DNA from: Helianthus annuus
Lineage: Eukaryota > Streptophyta > Magnoliopsida > Asterales > Asteraceae
Assembly: GCF_002127325.2 (NCBI RefSeq)
Contig: NC_035433.2
Span: forward strand, 121,430,326-121,494,325
Direction of reading: 5' to 3'
Length of the DNA stretch: 64,000 nt
The translations under genes and the position numbers were made by a program. Position 1 is the first letter of the stretch. The number at the start of each line of letters is the position of its first letter. The notes beneath the pieces are model-generated. The model made no database searches and was not told where the DNA came from. It saw nothing but the letters and a program-made list of their open reading frames with translations. Shown piece by piece: positions 11,770 to 24,118 of the stretch.

Positions 11770-12577
11770 TGTTGGGATTGAACCCTACCAGAGGAACAGA
11801 TAATGAAAGCCAAAACCGGATCACTACAGTGGATTAATCATAAGCAGCTGTTTACATTAAGCTTTCCCCTTGACAGTGAATCCAACAACTGATATGCTCC
11901 AAGTACTGCCCTTATCAACAACTGCTGATCCTATAAACTACTGTTAAGCCAAAGCACTGATAAAGTTTAAAGGCTGAAGGCTCAATCTACTGACGGAATG
12001 CAAGTACTGCTGAAGAGATAAAGCACTGCCCATTCAAGGCCTGATCATCCTTTGAAGGAAGCACTGTTGCTCAAACAACAGTGGTTGACCACATCAGTGG
12101 AATGAAGAGTCAGTGTTTATACATCAGTGTTTAGAATGTAATCAATGTCTGAATGGTCAGTAGTTGTAGAACAGTAGATAGAGTTTCTTAGTCTGTTAGA
12201 TGTCACTTTCTTGGTGATGTCAGCTGAGATGCCTCAGTGGTTTGGTTGCCTATAAATGGAGCAGTACTCTGTACTGTTACATTTGATCGTTTTGGGTGAG
12301 TCCTTCTCCTCAATTCAATCCTTTCATCTTGTGCAACCAACCCTGGAGTATCAGGCTGAGGGAAAGCTTAGTTTTGTAAGCATGCTTTGTAATCTTTTAA
12401 CTTAATTGTAATCATTCAGCTTAAAGTAAAGCAAGTGTTTATCAAAACTATTTTCTCTTTTTGATTGTGTTTACAAAGTTTGTTGTTCATTTCCGCTGCA
12501 CTTAAACTCTGTTCATCTCTGTTGATTTGTTCAAATTATACAAACAAACACAATCATGACAGCCTCCGATCCTAACA
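11770..12577 (+). repeat. 5' LTR of SIRE-like LTR retrotransposon
   Basis: 808 bp, from TGTTGGGATTGAACCC to CCGATCCTAACA (TG...CA borders). It is preceded by GCCCC (11765-11769), which recurs after the 3' LTR. A TATA-like CTATAAATGG lies at about 12251. The copy at 17735-18542 has the same length with only a few base differences, indicating recent insertion. Confidence 0.92.
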
Positions 12578-12579
12578 AT

Positions 12580-12592
12580 TGGTATCAGAGCT
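12580..12592 (+). promoter_or_regulatory. primer binding site, initiator tRNA-Met type
   Basis: TTGGTATCAGAGC lies immediately inside the 5' LTR and is complementary to the 3' end of plant initiator tRNA-Met. This is the usual PBS of Ty1/Copia elements and of many Ty3 elements. Confidence 0.9.
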
Positions 12593-14560
12593 CGGACAGT
12601 TAAATTCGATCTAACAATCAATTTGACGTAACAGTTCAGCTCAAAATTCATTGATACTAAGGTTGATTGTATTTAGTTGAAAAACAGAGCAACGAGAAAT
12701 CATGCTCAAAGTGACTATTCTAAAGCTCTGTAAAACAACCAAGATGTCATAAGATTCACAAATTTCAAACAATAAGTGATGTCATGCACAAATCACCCAT
12801 AGTTTTTAGATCTGAAAACATGTCTGGTAACTATGGTATGATTATCATCCTTCAAAATTGATTTCAACTGTTGTTATGAAATTTGTGATGATCTCATCAT
12901 GTTTAATGCTAAAGTATGAACCTCAGATTTACAGAACCTATGTTCATATAAACATTAGTGTTTTGTTAACAAAGAAAGAGGGAAATAGAACTTTAGTCAT
13001 TAAATCCTATGTGTTAAAAGGCAGGTTGAGAATCCTCAAAAGGACCAAATTAACCCTGTCAAAACACATTAAGAAAATCAGGGGTCAAAACAGTCCAAAT
13101 CATGTGTAATGTGAGATTTGATAATAAAACATGTACAAATGTGGCCAAATCTCTCAAAACATTACTGTAAAATGATTTTGGATTAAGTATTTCTTCTATA
13201 AATTCCTCCCAGTAAGTATTTCATTACTTATGAATGGGAAGGGTAGAAAGGGAAGAAGTAAAATCATAAAAACTCAAAAGTGTGTTTATCTCAAAACTTT
13301 TGAAGTCAAAAAGAAAGGAGTATAAATATAAAACACTTAAGAGTCAAAAGTTGGGTAAACGGTGGTCATCAAGCAACTATGTGCATTCATTAATTCAGGA
13401 AAGTTCAGGTAACAATAGTATCTCCAGTGATTGAACTTAAAAGAGGACTTTGCAATCAATTGATAAGAGAATGATCCAAACAATGGTCATAAAAACTTGA
13501 GAATGATGTGAATATGAGCTTATTTGGAGAATTACTGGATCCTTTTGATGTTTGTTTTCAGAATAACCTTTAATCATTTGATTGAAAAGGTTTTTCTCAA
13601 TAAAACAGGATTTATTTTTCTTTATTTTTGTTAGAATAATATATTTTGTATTTTTACCTGTTTTTGGTAGTAAAAATATCAATCTCCTGTCAGGATATAG
13701 AACCTCTATTTTCGTTGGTGATATTATCCTAAAAACTGATCAAAAGGAAAAGGTACTAGTGCCAAGGTCATATCAACCTCAAGTTTGTTTTGTTACAGAC
13801 TAAAAATTGATTGCTAACAGATTTTAAATTACTGAGATACTCATGTTCTAATTCAACTAATTAGACACAAAATGAGTAGCCTAAGTAAAAAGATTTTCAT
13901 CATCTGGGATACTAAACCACTGTCAGGAATTTATAAAAGTTTTAAATCTTATAGAAAACGTGTGGTAAAACCTAGAATATAAATTCCTAACAAATTAAAC
14001 TTGATAAGTTGCATCTAAAATGTAATTTGTTAAGTATAGCATTTCTGCAGATTGACAGGTGTTGGACATAATATTGTCTTTACACAAGACAAAATAAATT
14101 TCCACATCTAAACAAGAAGATGCTTAAATTTTAACTGTCAAAAGTTCAAACACTGTTGCACTAACTGTTGCTGTGCTAATGGTCTTTCATTTTTTCTACC
14201 ACTGTCTTTCCCTTAACTACTGTTGTGCCTCAAACATCTGTTTTCTAAAGTCTGTCCACTGCTGAAAGTCAACCCCTGCTCTTTAAATTTCTTGATAAGC
14301 ACTGTTGTACAAAATCAGTGTTCTATCCACTGATGTGCTATCCACTGATAGTAAAAATCACCCATTGTTTCATTTATTACCGTTGTAACTATTGATGTTT
14401 GATCCATCAGTGGCTCTCAAAACAACTGTCCTCCATTATTTAATCTTTCATCAGGGGTTGGCACGTGTTCAGTTTTTAGCCCTCAGATTGTTGTAACCGC
14501 TGCACATCAGCATTCATTTTTTCCCTAAATAAAACCCTGATCAAAACCCCAAACAGGGTT
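12593..14560. other. internal non-coding region of SIRE-like element
   Basis: Where a complete element would carry gag and pol there is AT-rich sequence with only short frames (for example 12858-13109 and 13582-13803) and no gag, protease, integrase or reverse transcriptase motif. From 14160 to 14520 CACTGTTG/CACTGATG-like phrases recur, giving a higher-complexity leader before the ORF. Confidence 0.6.
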
Positions 14561-14564
14561 TCAC

Positions 14565-17500
14565 TGTCGAATTGAATTCCAAAAATTCTCTTCTCAAAGC
14601 AGTTTCCCACTCATCATTCCAAAAATCATTCTTCGATCTTCTTCATCAAAAATAACGAAATCAAAATCAAGATCATCTTCTTCATCTGCTTCCAAAGACG
14701 CCACTCAAATAGCCACTGAACCCATCGAAATACCATACAAAGCCCCTCACAATTATTTGGGTATACTCATAAAACCCACCACCACCAACACTTTCGACTC
14801 CATCATCGACACTTTATCTGCTTCAAAGTATAAAACTTTGTTAACAGCAGATGCTCCCATTTACCAACAATCCCAGAGAGAGTTATGGAAAAATGCTACC
14901 CTTGAAAAACAAGGAGACATTGTTACAGCCATCAACTCCTCCATACAGGGTAAAACAATTCAAATCTCTCCACAATCCATTTCAGAAGTCTTTAAACTCG
15001 ATGATCAGAAAGGTAAAACTTCTTTTTCTAAAACCGAGTTGAAAAATGATTTCTTGAATAGGGGGTATGCAGAACAACCAAAAAGAGATACCTTACAAAA
15101 AGGTTATTTCCCTTCTGCACCTAGGTTTTTATTCCACACCCTTTTGATGTGTGTTACAACTGCAAGTAGTTCAAGTGGAGCAGCCACTACAAATGTTGAA
15201 CCCACTGGTTTACATTTGGACTGTGGTTACATTCATAAGACTCTCTTGAAGGCAATTTCTTCAATAGCACCACTGAGAACCACCAGTGAGTTTGTAATGC
15301 CCACTGGTAACCTCAAAAGGTTGTCAAGTGCTGAAGAAAGAAGTCCCCAGTACCAAGAACAAGGGGCATCAATGAATGACTTTTGGGATTCAGTTCCTAA
15401 GTCACACATTGGTACAACCACTGCTGGTGGGGATTCAAATGATCCCATTAACCTGGGTGATGATTCAAAATATAAGGAATTGACGGGCAGAGTTGAAAAT
15501 CTTGAAACCTCAGTTGCTGAAATAAAGGATATGGTGCAACAGCTGTTAAAAGCTCAGAAAGCACAGTCCACTGCTGCCCCAGCTCAAGCACCTGCACAAC
15601 CTGCACTTGCTGCAAATGAGCTATGGAATGTATTCCAACCACTGCTGGAAAAACAAAAACAGATGGCTGATCAGCAGCATACTATACATGTACAAATGCT
15701 GACAAACATGGTGGAATCAAGGTTTAAAGATACTCAGTCTGACATCAAAGCATCAAGGCTCATATCCAAAGTACCACTGGAAAAGTTCCTCCCACTGTCC
15801 TTTTCATGAATGAACCCTTTCCAGATAATGCCAAAAAGGGGAGAAGATCAAGTGGAAGAAAAAGGGAATTGAAGATGGTATCTACATTGAACCTGAAAAA
15901 GATAGCCAAACCAAAGCCGCTGTCTCAACACACACCATATCACCACACACCACCACAACCACTACTCTATCATCATCATCATCTATGATCACATCACCAC
16001 TACCACTACCAAAATCAAACTCACCACCAAATATAGCCACCCCATCATCACCTCCTGCCAAAAAGCAGAAGACAGCAGATGTTACACATCTGCTGTAATG
16101 ACAACAGTGGTTGAAACACCAGTTGTTTCAACAACTGTTAGTCAATCACAAACCACCTCTCAAATCAGTACCATTCCAACCCCTGCTCAAAAGCAGAAGA
16201 CATCTACTAACACATCAGTAGTTGTAATGACAACAGAGGTTGAAACACCAGTTGTTTCAACCACTGTTTGTCAACAATCATCCACCACTGCTCTCAACAT
16301 TTCTTCATCACAACCAACAAAGCTTTACACCAGAAAAAGAAAAATTACTCAGGCAAATGAGGACAAATATGATCCTAATGCTGCAAAATATCCACTGGAA
16401 CTGGAAGTTGTTAAAAATGAGATGAGACAATTTTACACTGAAGATGATCTTTCAACAAGAAGATTTCCTTCTCTTATAGGCTTCATAGTCCCAGAAAATG
16501 TGGATGAATATCTCGAACTCAAAACAAGGTAGGCTAAGATAAGAGCCAAAATTGAATGTGAGGGTCAAAGTGACGAAGCCATTTCTGAAAAATTGGAATT
16601 CTTACTCACAAAAGTCAAGTTGATGGAAGACTATGCACAAGAGCTGAGCAGAGAAAAGGCAGATCAACGAAAAGAGATGAGAAGAAAATATCTTGCATAC
16701 ATCATGAAAGAAAAATTCTATCCTGCTGAATAAAACAATTTGAAGAATGGCCAATGGTTGCTTTAAAGCATGAGGCTAATAGAATTGAAAGGATTAGAAA
16801 TGATCCAAGAAAGAAGAAGACAGCTCCAAATTGGAACACATACAAAAAGCTCATTGCTGACCTAACATCTGAGTACAAAATGAAGAAACAGGAGCTGGTT
16901 GATGCTAAGGTAGACACTGCTGAAGCCATAGCAAAATGGACAAAGCAATATACCGATGAGGCTTATGAAAGGCTTAGGAAAAGGAGAACAACTGTTTCAG
17001 ACACTCCAAAGAAGCCTGACTACAAAAAGCTAGAACAGCAGATTGATGCTCTTAAAACACTAGTCACATCAACAGATAATCCGATCCTTGTGGAAAACCA
17101 AGAAAAAGGAAAACTGCTGACCAGTGAAGAAGAAAAAGAAAAGGAAGCTGAGTACTTCACAGATGCCATCAAGAAAATGGATCTAAAAGAAGATAGATCA
17201 GCAAAGCTTCAAGACCTTGCCAAAAAGGTATTAACCAAACTTGCATCACCAAATGACTCAGCAGAAATATCAGACATTGAGCCAGATCAACAAAAGAGAC
17301 AAGAGCAGATTGAAAAGGAGACTGCAGAAGACATAGCTGTAGCAAATGATGTCATTGAAATGGCCTTCAAACAAATGTCTGATAGTTTACAACTTTTCAC
17401 AAGGCCAACATCACCAAACTCATCAGAAAATAATTTTCTCCCAAGAAACCCATTAGGATCAAAAATACTAAAGTGGATGTCTGATCAAAAGACCCATGTA

Positions 17501-17698
17501 TTGACCCTCGTCAGATCCAATGGTGAGGTGAAGTACATATCAAGGAAAGAAGAACTAGGTCTTGGTGTTGAAGATTTGCAGGATCTCCTTAAACTTCCAC
17601 TGTGCAGGGATGAGGATGACTCAAGTTCCAAAGACTTTGAAGAAAAATTTAAAAGACAAGCTAGGGAACTTCTGATGAGAAATAAAAATCCAGAATAA
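14565..17698 (+). pseudogene. broken 3' ORF of SIRE-like element (env-position ORF)
   Basis: A long open region in several pieces: frame A 14565-15809, a short shifted piece 15806-15988, frame A again 16098-16532 (TAG at 16530, then open to about 16733), and the other frame 16754-17698. No ATG opens the first piece, which begins with a Ser/Lys-rich stretch. Around 15465-15560 a heptad pattern (ELTGRVENLETSVAEIKDMV) predicts a coiled coil. The region to 16100 is Thr/Pro-rich with a duplicated block (16100-16150 and 16220-16270, both VVETPVVSTTV-like). The last piece is strongly charged and probably helical. The position just before the 3' LTR and the coiled coil recall the extra 3' ORF of SIRE/Maximus Copia elements; that identity is an inference and no function is claimed. 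Confidence 0.5.
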
Positions 17699-17723
17699 TG
17701 AAGGGTTTTGGCATTATCTGTTC

Positions 17724-17734
17724 TAGGGGGAGAT
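17724..17734 (+). promoter_or_regulatory. polypurine tract of SIRE-like element
   Basis: AGGGGGAGAT lies directly before the 3' LTR, where plus-strand DNA synthesis is primed. It fixes the element's orientation as plus. Confidence 0.7.
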
Positions 17735-18542
17735 TGTTGGGATTGAACCCTACCAGAGGAACAGATAATGAAAGCCAAAACCGGATCACTATAGTGGATT
17801 AATCATAAGCAGCTGTTTACATTAAGCTTTCCCCTTGACAGTGAATCCAACAACTGATATGCTCCAAGTACTGCCCTTATCAACAACTGCTGATCCTATA
17901 AACTACTGTTAAGCCAAAGCACTGATAAAGTTTAAAGGCTGAAGCTCAATCTACTGACGGAATCCAAGTACTGCTGAAGAGATAAAGCACTGCCCATTCA
18001 AGGCCTGATCATCCTTTGAAGGAAGCACTGTTGCTCAAACAACAGTGGTTGACCACATCAGTGGAATGAAGATTCAGTGTTTATACATCAGTGTTTAGAA
18101 TGTAATCAATGTCTGAATGGTCAGTAGTTGTAGAACAGTAGATAGAGTTTGTTAGTCTGTTAGATGTCACTTTCTTGGTGATGTCAGCTGAGATGCCTCA
18201 GTGGTTTGGATTGCCTATAAATGGAGCAGTACTCTGTACTGTTACATTTGATCGTTTTGGCTGAGTCCGTCTCCTCAATTCAATCCTTTCATCTTGTGCA
18301 ACCAACCTTGGAGTATCAGTCTGAGGGGGAGCTTTGTTTTGTAAGCATGCTTTGTAATCTTTTAACTTAATTGTAATCATTCAGCTTAAAGTAAAGCAAG
18401 TGTTTATCAAAACTATTTTCTCTTTTTGATTGTGTTTACAAAGTTTGTTGTTCATTTCCGCTGCACTTAAACTCTGTTCATCTCTGTTGATTTGTTCAAA
18501 TTATATAAACAAACACAATCATGACAGCCTCCGATCCTAACA
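17735..18542 (+). repeat. 3' LTR of SIRE-like LTR retrotransposon
   Basis: 808 bp, nearly identical to 11770-12577. It differs for example by one G fewer after AAAGGCTGAAG and one A more in TTTGGATTGCC. It is followed by the target duplication GCCCC at 18543-18547. Confidence 0.92.
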
Positions 18543-18812
18543 GCCCCGTAACACCGGCACAAGGGGCGGTATGAATGTAATTTTGAGGTGGGGCGCGACC
18601 TATATAGTGGCGTTATTTTTTGGTTTTTTGAAAATTTGACCGTTAACAACGGTCATAATCTTAAAAAAAATATTCATTTTTTTATTTCACTCTATAAATA
18701 ACTCCCAACTCTTCCATTTTTTTTACAATTCATACTCAACTATTCTCTCCTTCTCAATATATTTTTTAAAAAGTGTTGAAGGTACTCCCAACCTATTAAA
18801 AAAAAATTGGTT

Positions 18813-20226
18813 CCCCGTCGGAAGACTCTTTCATTGATATTTACCGAAGATTTTTTTCACCCGAAGAAGACGCGGAGGAGGAAGAAGCGGCTACGAGTGC
18901 AAGTACTTTTGTGATACAGGCATTTGAGCACGTTCGGCCTACTCCCCCTCCACGACCCATCTTGCGGCGCACCTATTCTTGCGAGATAGTGAAGCCGCGA
19001 ACGAGCGTTTTATGAAAGACTATTTTGATGCGACGCCGATTCACGGACCCAATGTTTTTAGACGGCGTTTTCGGATGAGCCAAAGGTTATTTTTGCGCAT
19101 TAATAATGATTTGGAAAATAAGTATGATTTCTTTAAGCAAAGAATGGACGCGCGAGGATATTTAGGCTTCACCTCAATTCAAAAGGTCACATCCGCCTTA
19201 CGCATATTAGCATACGGAAACACGTACGACATCAACGACGAGTACTTGAAGATAGCGGAGAAAACAACCCGAGATTGCTTGGAACATTTTTGCTATGGTA
19301 TTTTTTTTACTTTTATTTATTTACTTTTGTATATTTATTTTTTTAGTAACTTACTAGTAAAACATTTATATATTAAATTATATTTTAGGTATATGCCAGT
19401 TATATGAAAAACGTTATTTGAGAAATCCCACTTGGAACGACCTTCAACAAATATATGAGGTGCATCTAAAAAAGCATGGAATACCTTGCATGATTGGTAG
19501 CTTGGATTATCGTCAATGGCGTTGGTATAATTGTCCAACCGCATGGCGAGGTCAACATACACGGGGTGATAAAAAAGGGCCAACTTTGGTATTACAAGCT
19601 GTTGCGTCATACGACCTTTGGGTTTGGTCGGCCTTCTTTGGTGTAGCCGGGTGTTTTAACGATATTAATACGTTAGAGGCTTCACCATTATTAGAGAGCT
19701 ACATTTCTGGAACTATACCAAAGGCCGGTTTTCATGCGAACGAGAACGACTACGAGCATGGCTAATATTTGGGCGATGGATATACCCGGAGTATTCGATT
19801 ATTGTTAAAACGTTTTCTGAAACGTTCGATGAGAAAAGAAAGTATTTTAAAAAATTACAAGAGTCTTCGAGAAAGGATATCGAGAGATGTTTTGGGGTTC
19901 TACAGCAACGATGGCATTGTATCAGAAATCCTTGTCGCATGTGGCATAAGGATAGAATACGAATGACCATGTATGCTTGCATCATTTTACATAATATGAT
20001 CATAGAGGATGATGGAAGAGCGATATGCCAAAACTATAATCCGAAAGATTTAGTCGAAGGAACCCAAGCAACAATGGAAGAGAGACTCGCAAATGCTCAA
20101 CTATTGCGATCTAAGGAAATACATAACACGTTGAAGGCGGATTTGGTTGAGCATGCTTGGGCGATTCGCCCAATGCGATACAACGGTGACGACGAAGAAG
20201 ATTCCGAGGAAGAAGAGGTTGAGTAA
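18813..20226 (+). pseudogene. PIF/Harbinger transposase (HARBI1-like nuclease), decayed
   Basis: DDE nuclease that cuts and pastes Harbinger transposons. An acidic N-terminus (18813-18975) is in a different frame from the main part. Exon 1 runs to 19297 (from ANERFMKDYF to RDCLEHFCY), then comes a 93-bp intron (GT at 19298, AG at 19388), then exon 2 from 19389. The conserved blocks MIGSLDYRQWRWYNCPTAW (first Asp) and GCFNDINTLEASPL (second Asp) are present. A TAA at 19763 replaces a Tyr codon of the HGYYLADG block, and a frameshift follows at about 19772-19782. In the new frame (19783-20226) the ERCFGVLQ block supplies the catalytic Glu, followed by MYACIILHNMIIED and an acidic tail. The piece is recognisable over nearly full family length but inactive. 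Confidence 0.85.
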
Positions 20227-20751
20227 TTCGAAGACGGGAACTTTGAAGACGTAGGTTTGGATGCTGGAGAAAACGAAGAGGAAGAATGAGAGAACGACAA
20301 TGAAGACGAAGAATAAATTTATTTTTTTACGTGTGACGTTTTTTTTTCTTTAACGTTTTTTTTTTTATTTTAATGTATTGTTTTTTATTTAATGCAATGA
20401 TTTTTAATTTTATAAAACTTAGAAATTAATTAAAAAATGAAAATTAAAATAATTGAATAATGATGACAAAGTGGCTTTATGACTACGGTCTCAACTTACA
20501 TAACGCTCCATAAAGTCCCGTTGTGACATAGCATGCCACATGTCGCATAACGCCCCCCAAAAAAGCCTTATGAATACGAATGGCCTTAAAACATGTGTTA
20601 TCTATATAGATATGTTAAATAATATGTTTTAGTTTTGATAAAAGACTACAAAAGAGAAGCAATATCTTGTAATATAATTTTATATATTTGTATTTTGAGA
20701 TGTACAGTAGCAATGAAGAACAATTGGAATGTGAGAGGGTGAAACATAAAG

Positions 20752-21066
20752 GGCATCCGTAGTCATAAAGCTCCTTGTGGGGCGTTATGCGACACGTGTC
20801 GTGCCATGTCACACAGGGATTTTATGGGGCGTTATATCACTAGAGCCCATAGTCATAAAGCACATACCTATCATTACCTAATTATTAATTTTCAATTTTA
20901 TTAATTGATTAAAAAACACTTGCTTTTTTTTATTGATCCATTTTTGAAATCCTTCCCCCCATCAGGCGCCATATATATAGCGCCACCCACCTTTTTTTGT
21001 CACATAAAGTCTCTCGTAGTGGTGTTTAGGGCTTTATAAGGGCATATAGCACCCCACTACACATAC
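20752..21066 (-). mobile_element. Harbinger-derived MITE
   Basis: Its left end, GGGCATCCGTAGTCATAAAG followed by a GGGGCGTTATGCGACACGTG block, matches the reverse complement of the Harbinger right end at 20460-20588. Its right end (ATAGCACCCCACTACACA) matches the reverse complement of the Harbinger left end at 11719. It is therefore an internally deleted relative, inserted in opposite orientation 160 bp from the parent-type element. TAA is present on both sides, but the termini do not pair well, so exact ends are approximate. Confidence 0.6.
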
Positions 21067-21517
21067 ACTAAAGAAAGGGAGCAATGTGAGCAAGTTGAAA
21101 GAGATCAAAGAGAACAACGAACACAAAACCGATAAAAGACATTATGAGAATATTACATCATTGTTTTATGTATTATTAAGATCTATATGTTTTTAAAAAT
21201 TGTTAGTTTTGAAATTGAAAATGTTAAAAATTTGAGTTTATGTTATTGTATTTGTGGTTAATTTGTAAAATAGAATTATATTATATTTTTATGCATTTTT
21301 GTTAGATAAAAATTGGATTTCTTTTTTTTTTAAATGTAACTAACTATCCAAAAATTGTTGGAAAACGATAAACTTTTTTGGTATATTTGTATGAAAAAAA
21401 TAAAAAGCCTTTTGTCAGAAATTTATAGTAAAAAGATAAAAAAATTGTCAGAAATTTATAGGAAAAAGATAATACTTTTTGTAGGAAATTCGTCGAAAAA
21501 TAAGGTTTTATGAAACT
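21067..21517. other. spacer; possible Myb-like ORF tail at 21080-21135
   Basis: A short glutamate/arginine/glutamine-rich plus-strand frame (EQCEQVERDQREQRTQNR and then a stop) resembles the tail of Harbinger accessory proteins, like the fragment at 11575. The rest is AT-rich without a gene. Confidence 0.3.
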
Positions 21518-21597
21518 TCTATACTATATAATAAAAGAAACTTGTTTTGGGACACTTGTCATTCTCTCATTTAATTGATTAAAATTATTAATAATAC

Positions 21598-21647
<50 letters not shown>

Positions 21648-22646
21648 TTTAATCTAAATTAATTCAAATTCTTATTATTGCAAGCTTTTTAAAATGTTAT
21701 AGATAAATTCTTAATTTTATTGATAAAGGGTATTAAATTAAATTTACATATCGATATTATCACATGTTTTTATGTATACGGGTTTTTATCCATTTCAATA
21801 GTATGTTTATTGAGTTAATTCCTAATTTTTCTCATTTTGGATCTACATAAATAAATCGAAGATAATGAGAATAAGTTTATATGTGTTTTTTAATCAAATC
21901 TAAAATTTAATCTAATACAAATTTTTATTATGAATAATATTTAATCAAATCTAATAAAAATTCACACAAATTCCAAAGTTGATATTAACTTTCAAATAAT
22001 TAAAAAAAATCCACCTAACATCACAAATGTTTATGTTAAATTCGATTAATTAATTTGTTCAACAATCACTATTATCTTTATCATTCAGTACGGTTAACCG
22101 ATTTATCATCATACAACCTCCCACATATTTAATCATATGATTTTTCAATCTTATATTAACTAAATGAATAAAGATTAATATTCAATCTTATCCTACTTTA
22201 AATATAAAAAAATCCGTTAATTCATATTAATATTCAATCTTATCATACTTTAAATATAAAAAAATCCGTTAGTTTTTTTAAATATATATTTTTTTTATTA
22301 TTTGGTATATAAAATCATATTTATTCAACCCATGTAATACACGGGGGTTTTTAAAAATATAACTTTTTTTATTATTTGGTAAACAATATTACATTTATTC
22401 AACCCGTGTAATACAATGGTTTTAAAGATATAATTTTTTTATTATTATTTGGTATATAATATTACATTTATTCAACCCGTACAATACATATGGTTATTAT
22501 AGATATAACTTATTTTATTATTTAATATATAAAATTACATTTCTTCAACCCGTGTAATAAAGGAGGCTTTAAAAAGATAATGTTTTATTATTTTGTATAT
22601 AAAATTCATTTATTCAACCCGTGTAATACACGGGGTTATAACCTAG
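21518..22646 (+). mobile_element. non-autonomous Helitron
   Basis: It begins TCTATACTATATAATAAAAG and ends with a hairpin, CCCGTGTAATACACGGGG, seven bases before CTAG followed by T: the TC start, the 3' hairpin and the CTRR-T end of Helitrons. The 5' flank is T rather than the usual A. From 22310 the terminal hairpin and its ATTATTTGGTATATAA flank are repeated about five times at roughly 70-80 bp intervals, some copies with worn hairpins. There is no Rep/helicase. A trinucleotide AAT tract lies at 21590-21645. Confidence 0.75.
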
Positions 22647-22957
22647 TTTCATATTATATCAAACATAATAGCCACATTTATCTATCGTTTAAAGTTAGTA
22701 CAAAGTTGTTCAAAAGCGGTATAACTATGTTGTTTTAGAGTTACAATCATAGTTGTACCATTATACATTTCAAAACGTTTTCAGAGATAAAATACTAAAA
22801 AAAAAAAATTTAAGTATAAACTTATAATATATAATATTTTACCTGAAATAAGACAAACATCAACATGAATTTAAAGTGTGAGGAACAAAAGTTGAATTAA
22901 GATTAAGACACCTCATCACTTCCATACGTAGACGTTTTCAAGTAAGGCATGATATTC
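22647..22957. other. spacer without recognised gene
   Basis: AT-rich sequence between the Helitron and the LINE tail. No supported feature. Confidence 0.3.
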
Positions 22958-24118
22958 TTTGTTTTTTTTTTTTTTTTTTTTTGAACGGAAAATTTCATTA
23001 AAAACACGGGCAGGCCTCAAAGCGAGGGCCACCACAACACACTACATCAAATACAAAGGGTTTTTAGACCATTCCTTCCACTCAAGCCTAGCATACTTTG
23101 ATCTATTTTTTAACCATAAGAACGACCAAGACTTAATGAAAGCCACTGTCTCTACCACTTTAGGATTCGCATCTTTAAAAATTTTGGCATTCCTCATGAT
23201 CCAAATGGCCCAACAGGAAGTATAAATAATCCCTCTAACCACTTTTTGAGCTCCCTTATCGCTAAACTGTTCATGCAACGACAGCAAATCATTGAAGTCA
23301 AACACCAAAAATGTCGCCGCCCTAACCCAGCTACCCACCGCCGACCACACACCATGCGCAAAACCACATCCAGTGAAAAGGTGCAAAACAGATTCGACTC
23401 CAGAGTTACACAACGGACACGAGCTATCCTGGATATTGATATTCCGCCTAATCAAGGCCTCCTTAGTCGGAATGCCGCCCATTTCCGTACGCCAAACAAA
23501 AATGTTTACCTTCAAAGGGACCCATGATTCCCATCGCATCAAATGTTCACGACTGACTTCCGTATCTTTTCTAATCCAGTCCTTGATGTCAGCCACCGAC
23601 AACTGCTCATTACCTTTGTCACCCCAGTACCATCTATCAAGATCGCAAGAGAGACTTACATTATTAAGAAGGAAGTCAACGTCTTGCATTTCCGAGAGCT
23701 CCGCAACTGAAGTAAGATACCGCACCCACTCCGGAGCGAACCGCCACTCTTCACTAGCCCGCACAAATCTATCCGCAACCACACAATTTTTATTCCGTTC
23801 CAAGGCGTATAAACAAGGCCATCTATCCTTTAAAATAGATTGCCCCACCCAGCGATCATGCCAAAACCTAACGCTGGCTCCGTTTCCCACCTTCGCCGAG
23901 AGTAAATCACTAAACGTCTTGCCCTTAACCGACCTTCTCTCGATCATTTTTACCAAAGAGTACCAGTTACCTCTGAACCGACTGTTAGCAGGAAGAAAAA
24001 ACCACCGGTCCCTTCCCCCATGCACCATATCCACAACGTTACGCCATATACAAAATGGTGTTAATTTTGTAAAAGAAGAACAGTGCAATTTTTTGAGAGC
24101 TAGGAAAGTTGCCATTTA
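22958..24118 (-). mobile_element. 5'-truncated L1-type LINE
   Basis: A poly-T run at 22958-22982 is the poly-A tail of a minus-strand LINE. The single long frame next to it encodes the C-terminal end of an L1-type ORF2, and everything upstream (endonuclease and reverse transcriptase core) is missing, as expected of 5' truncation during target-primed reverse transcription. No clear target duplication could be identified. Confidence 0.8.
23042..24115 (-). pseudogene. LINE ORF2 C-terminus with zf-RVT domain
   Basis: 357 uninterrupted residues. RFWHDRW near residue 84 is the hallmark following the RT domain of plant L1 ORF2. Further on, WVPLKVNIFVWR (about residues 196-207) precedes the zinc-binding reverse-transcriptase-associated domain, which reads CPLCNSGVESVLHLFTGC, with the two cysteines, the His and the last Cys that bind zinc. 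WAIWIMRNAKIF matches the usual AIWKARN-like block. The absence of stops suggests a young insertion, but the fragment has no polymerase or nuclease and cannot act alone. Confidence 0.85.

Larger units (their letters stand above)
11718..20590 (+). mobile_element. PIF/Harbinger element split by LTR insertion
   Basis: The left part starts near GTGTGTAGTGGGGCGGTATG (11719) and the right part ends near 20588 with sequence related in inverted sense to the MITE at 20752. The transposase frames lie at 18979-20226. The SIRE-like LTR element (11770-18542) sits inside the left end, 50 bp from the terminus, so without it the Harbinger element would be about 2.1 kb. Exact ends are uncertain because no clear TWA duplication could be fixed. 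Confidence 0.55.

Noticed and set aside
18560..18630. GC-rich stretch as start of a separate gene
   Set aside because: It is the part of the Harbinger left end that follows the LTR element; its sequence continues that before 11769 after removal of the insertion.
22310..22646. CRISPR-like array of short palindromic repeats
   Set aside because: Repeats are worn copies of a Helitron terminal hairpin with similar, not unique, spacers, in a plant nuclear context.
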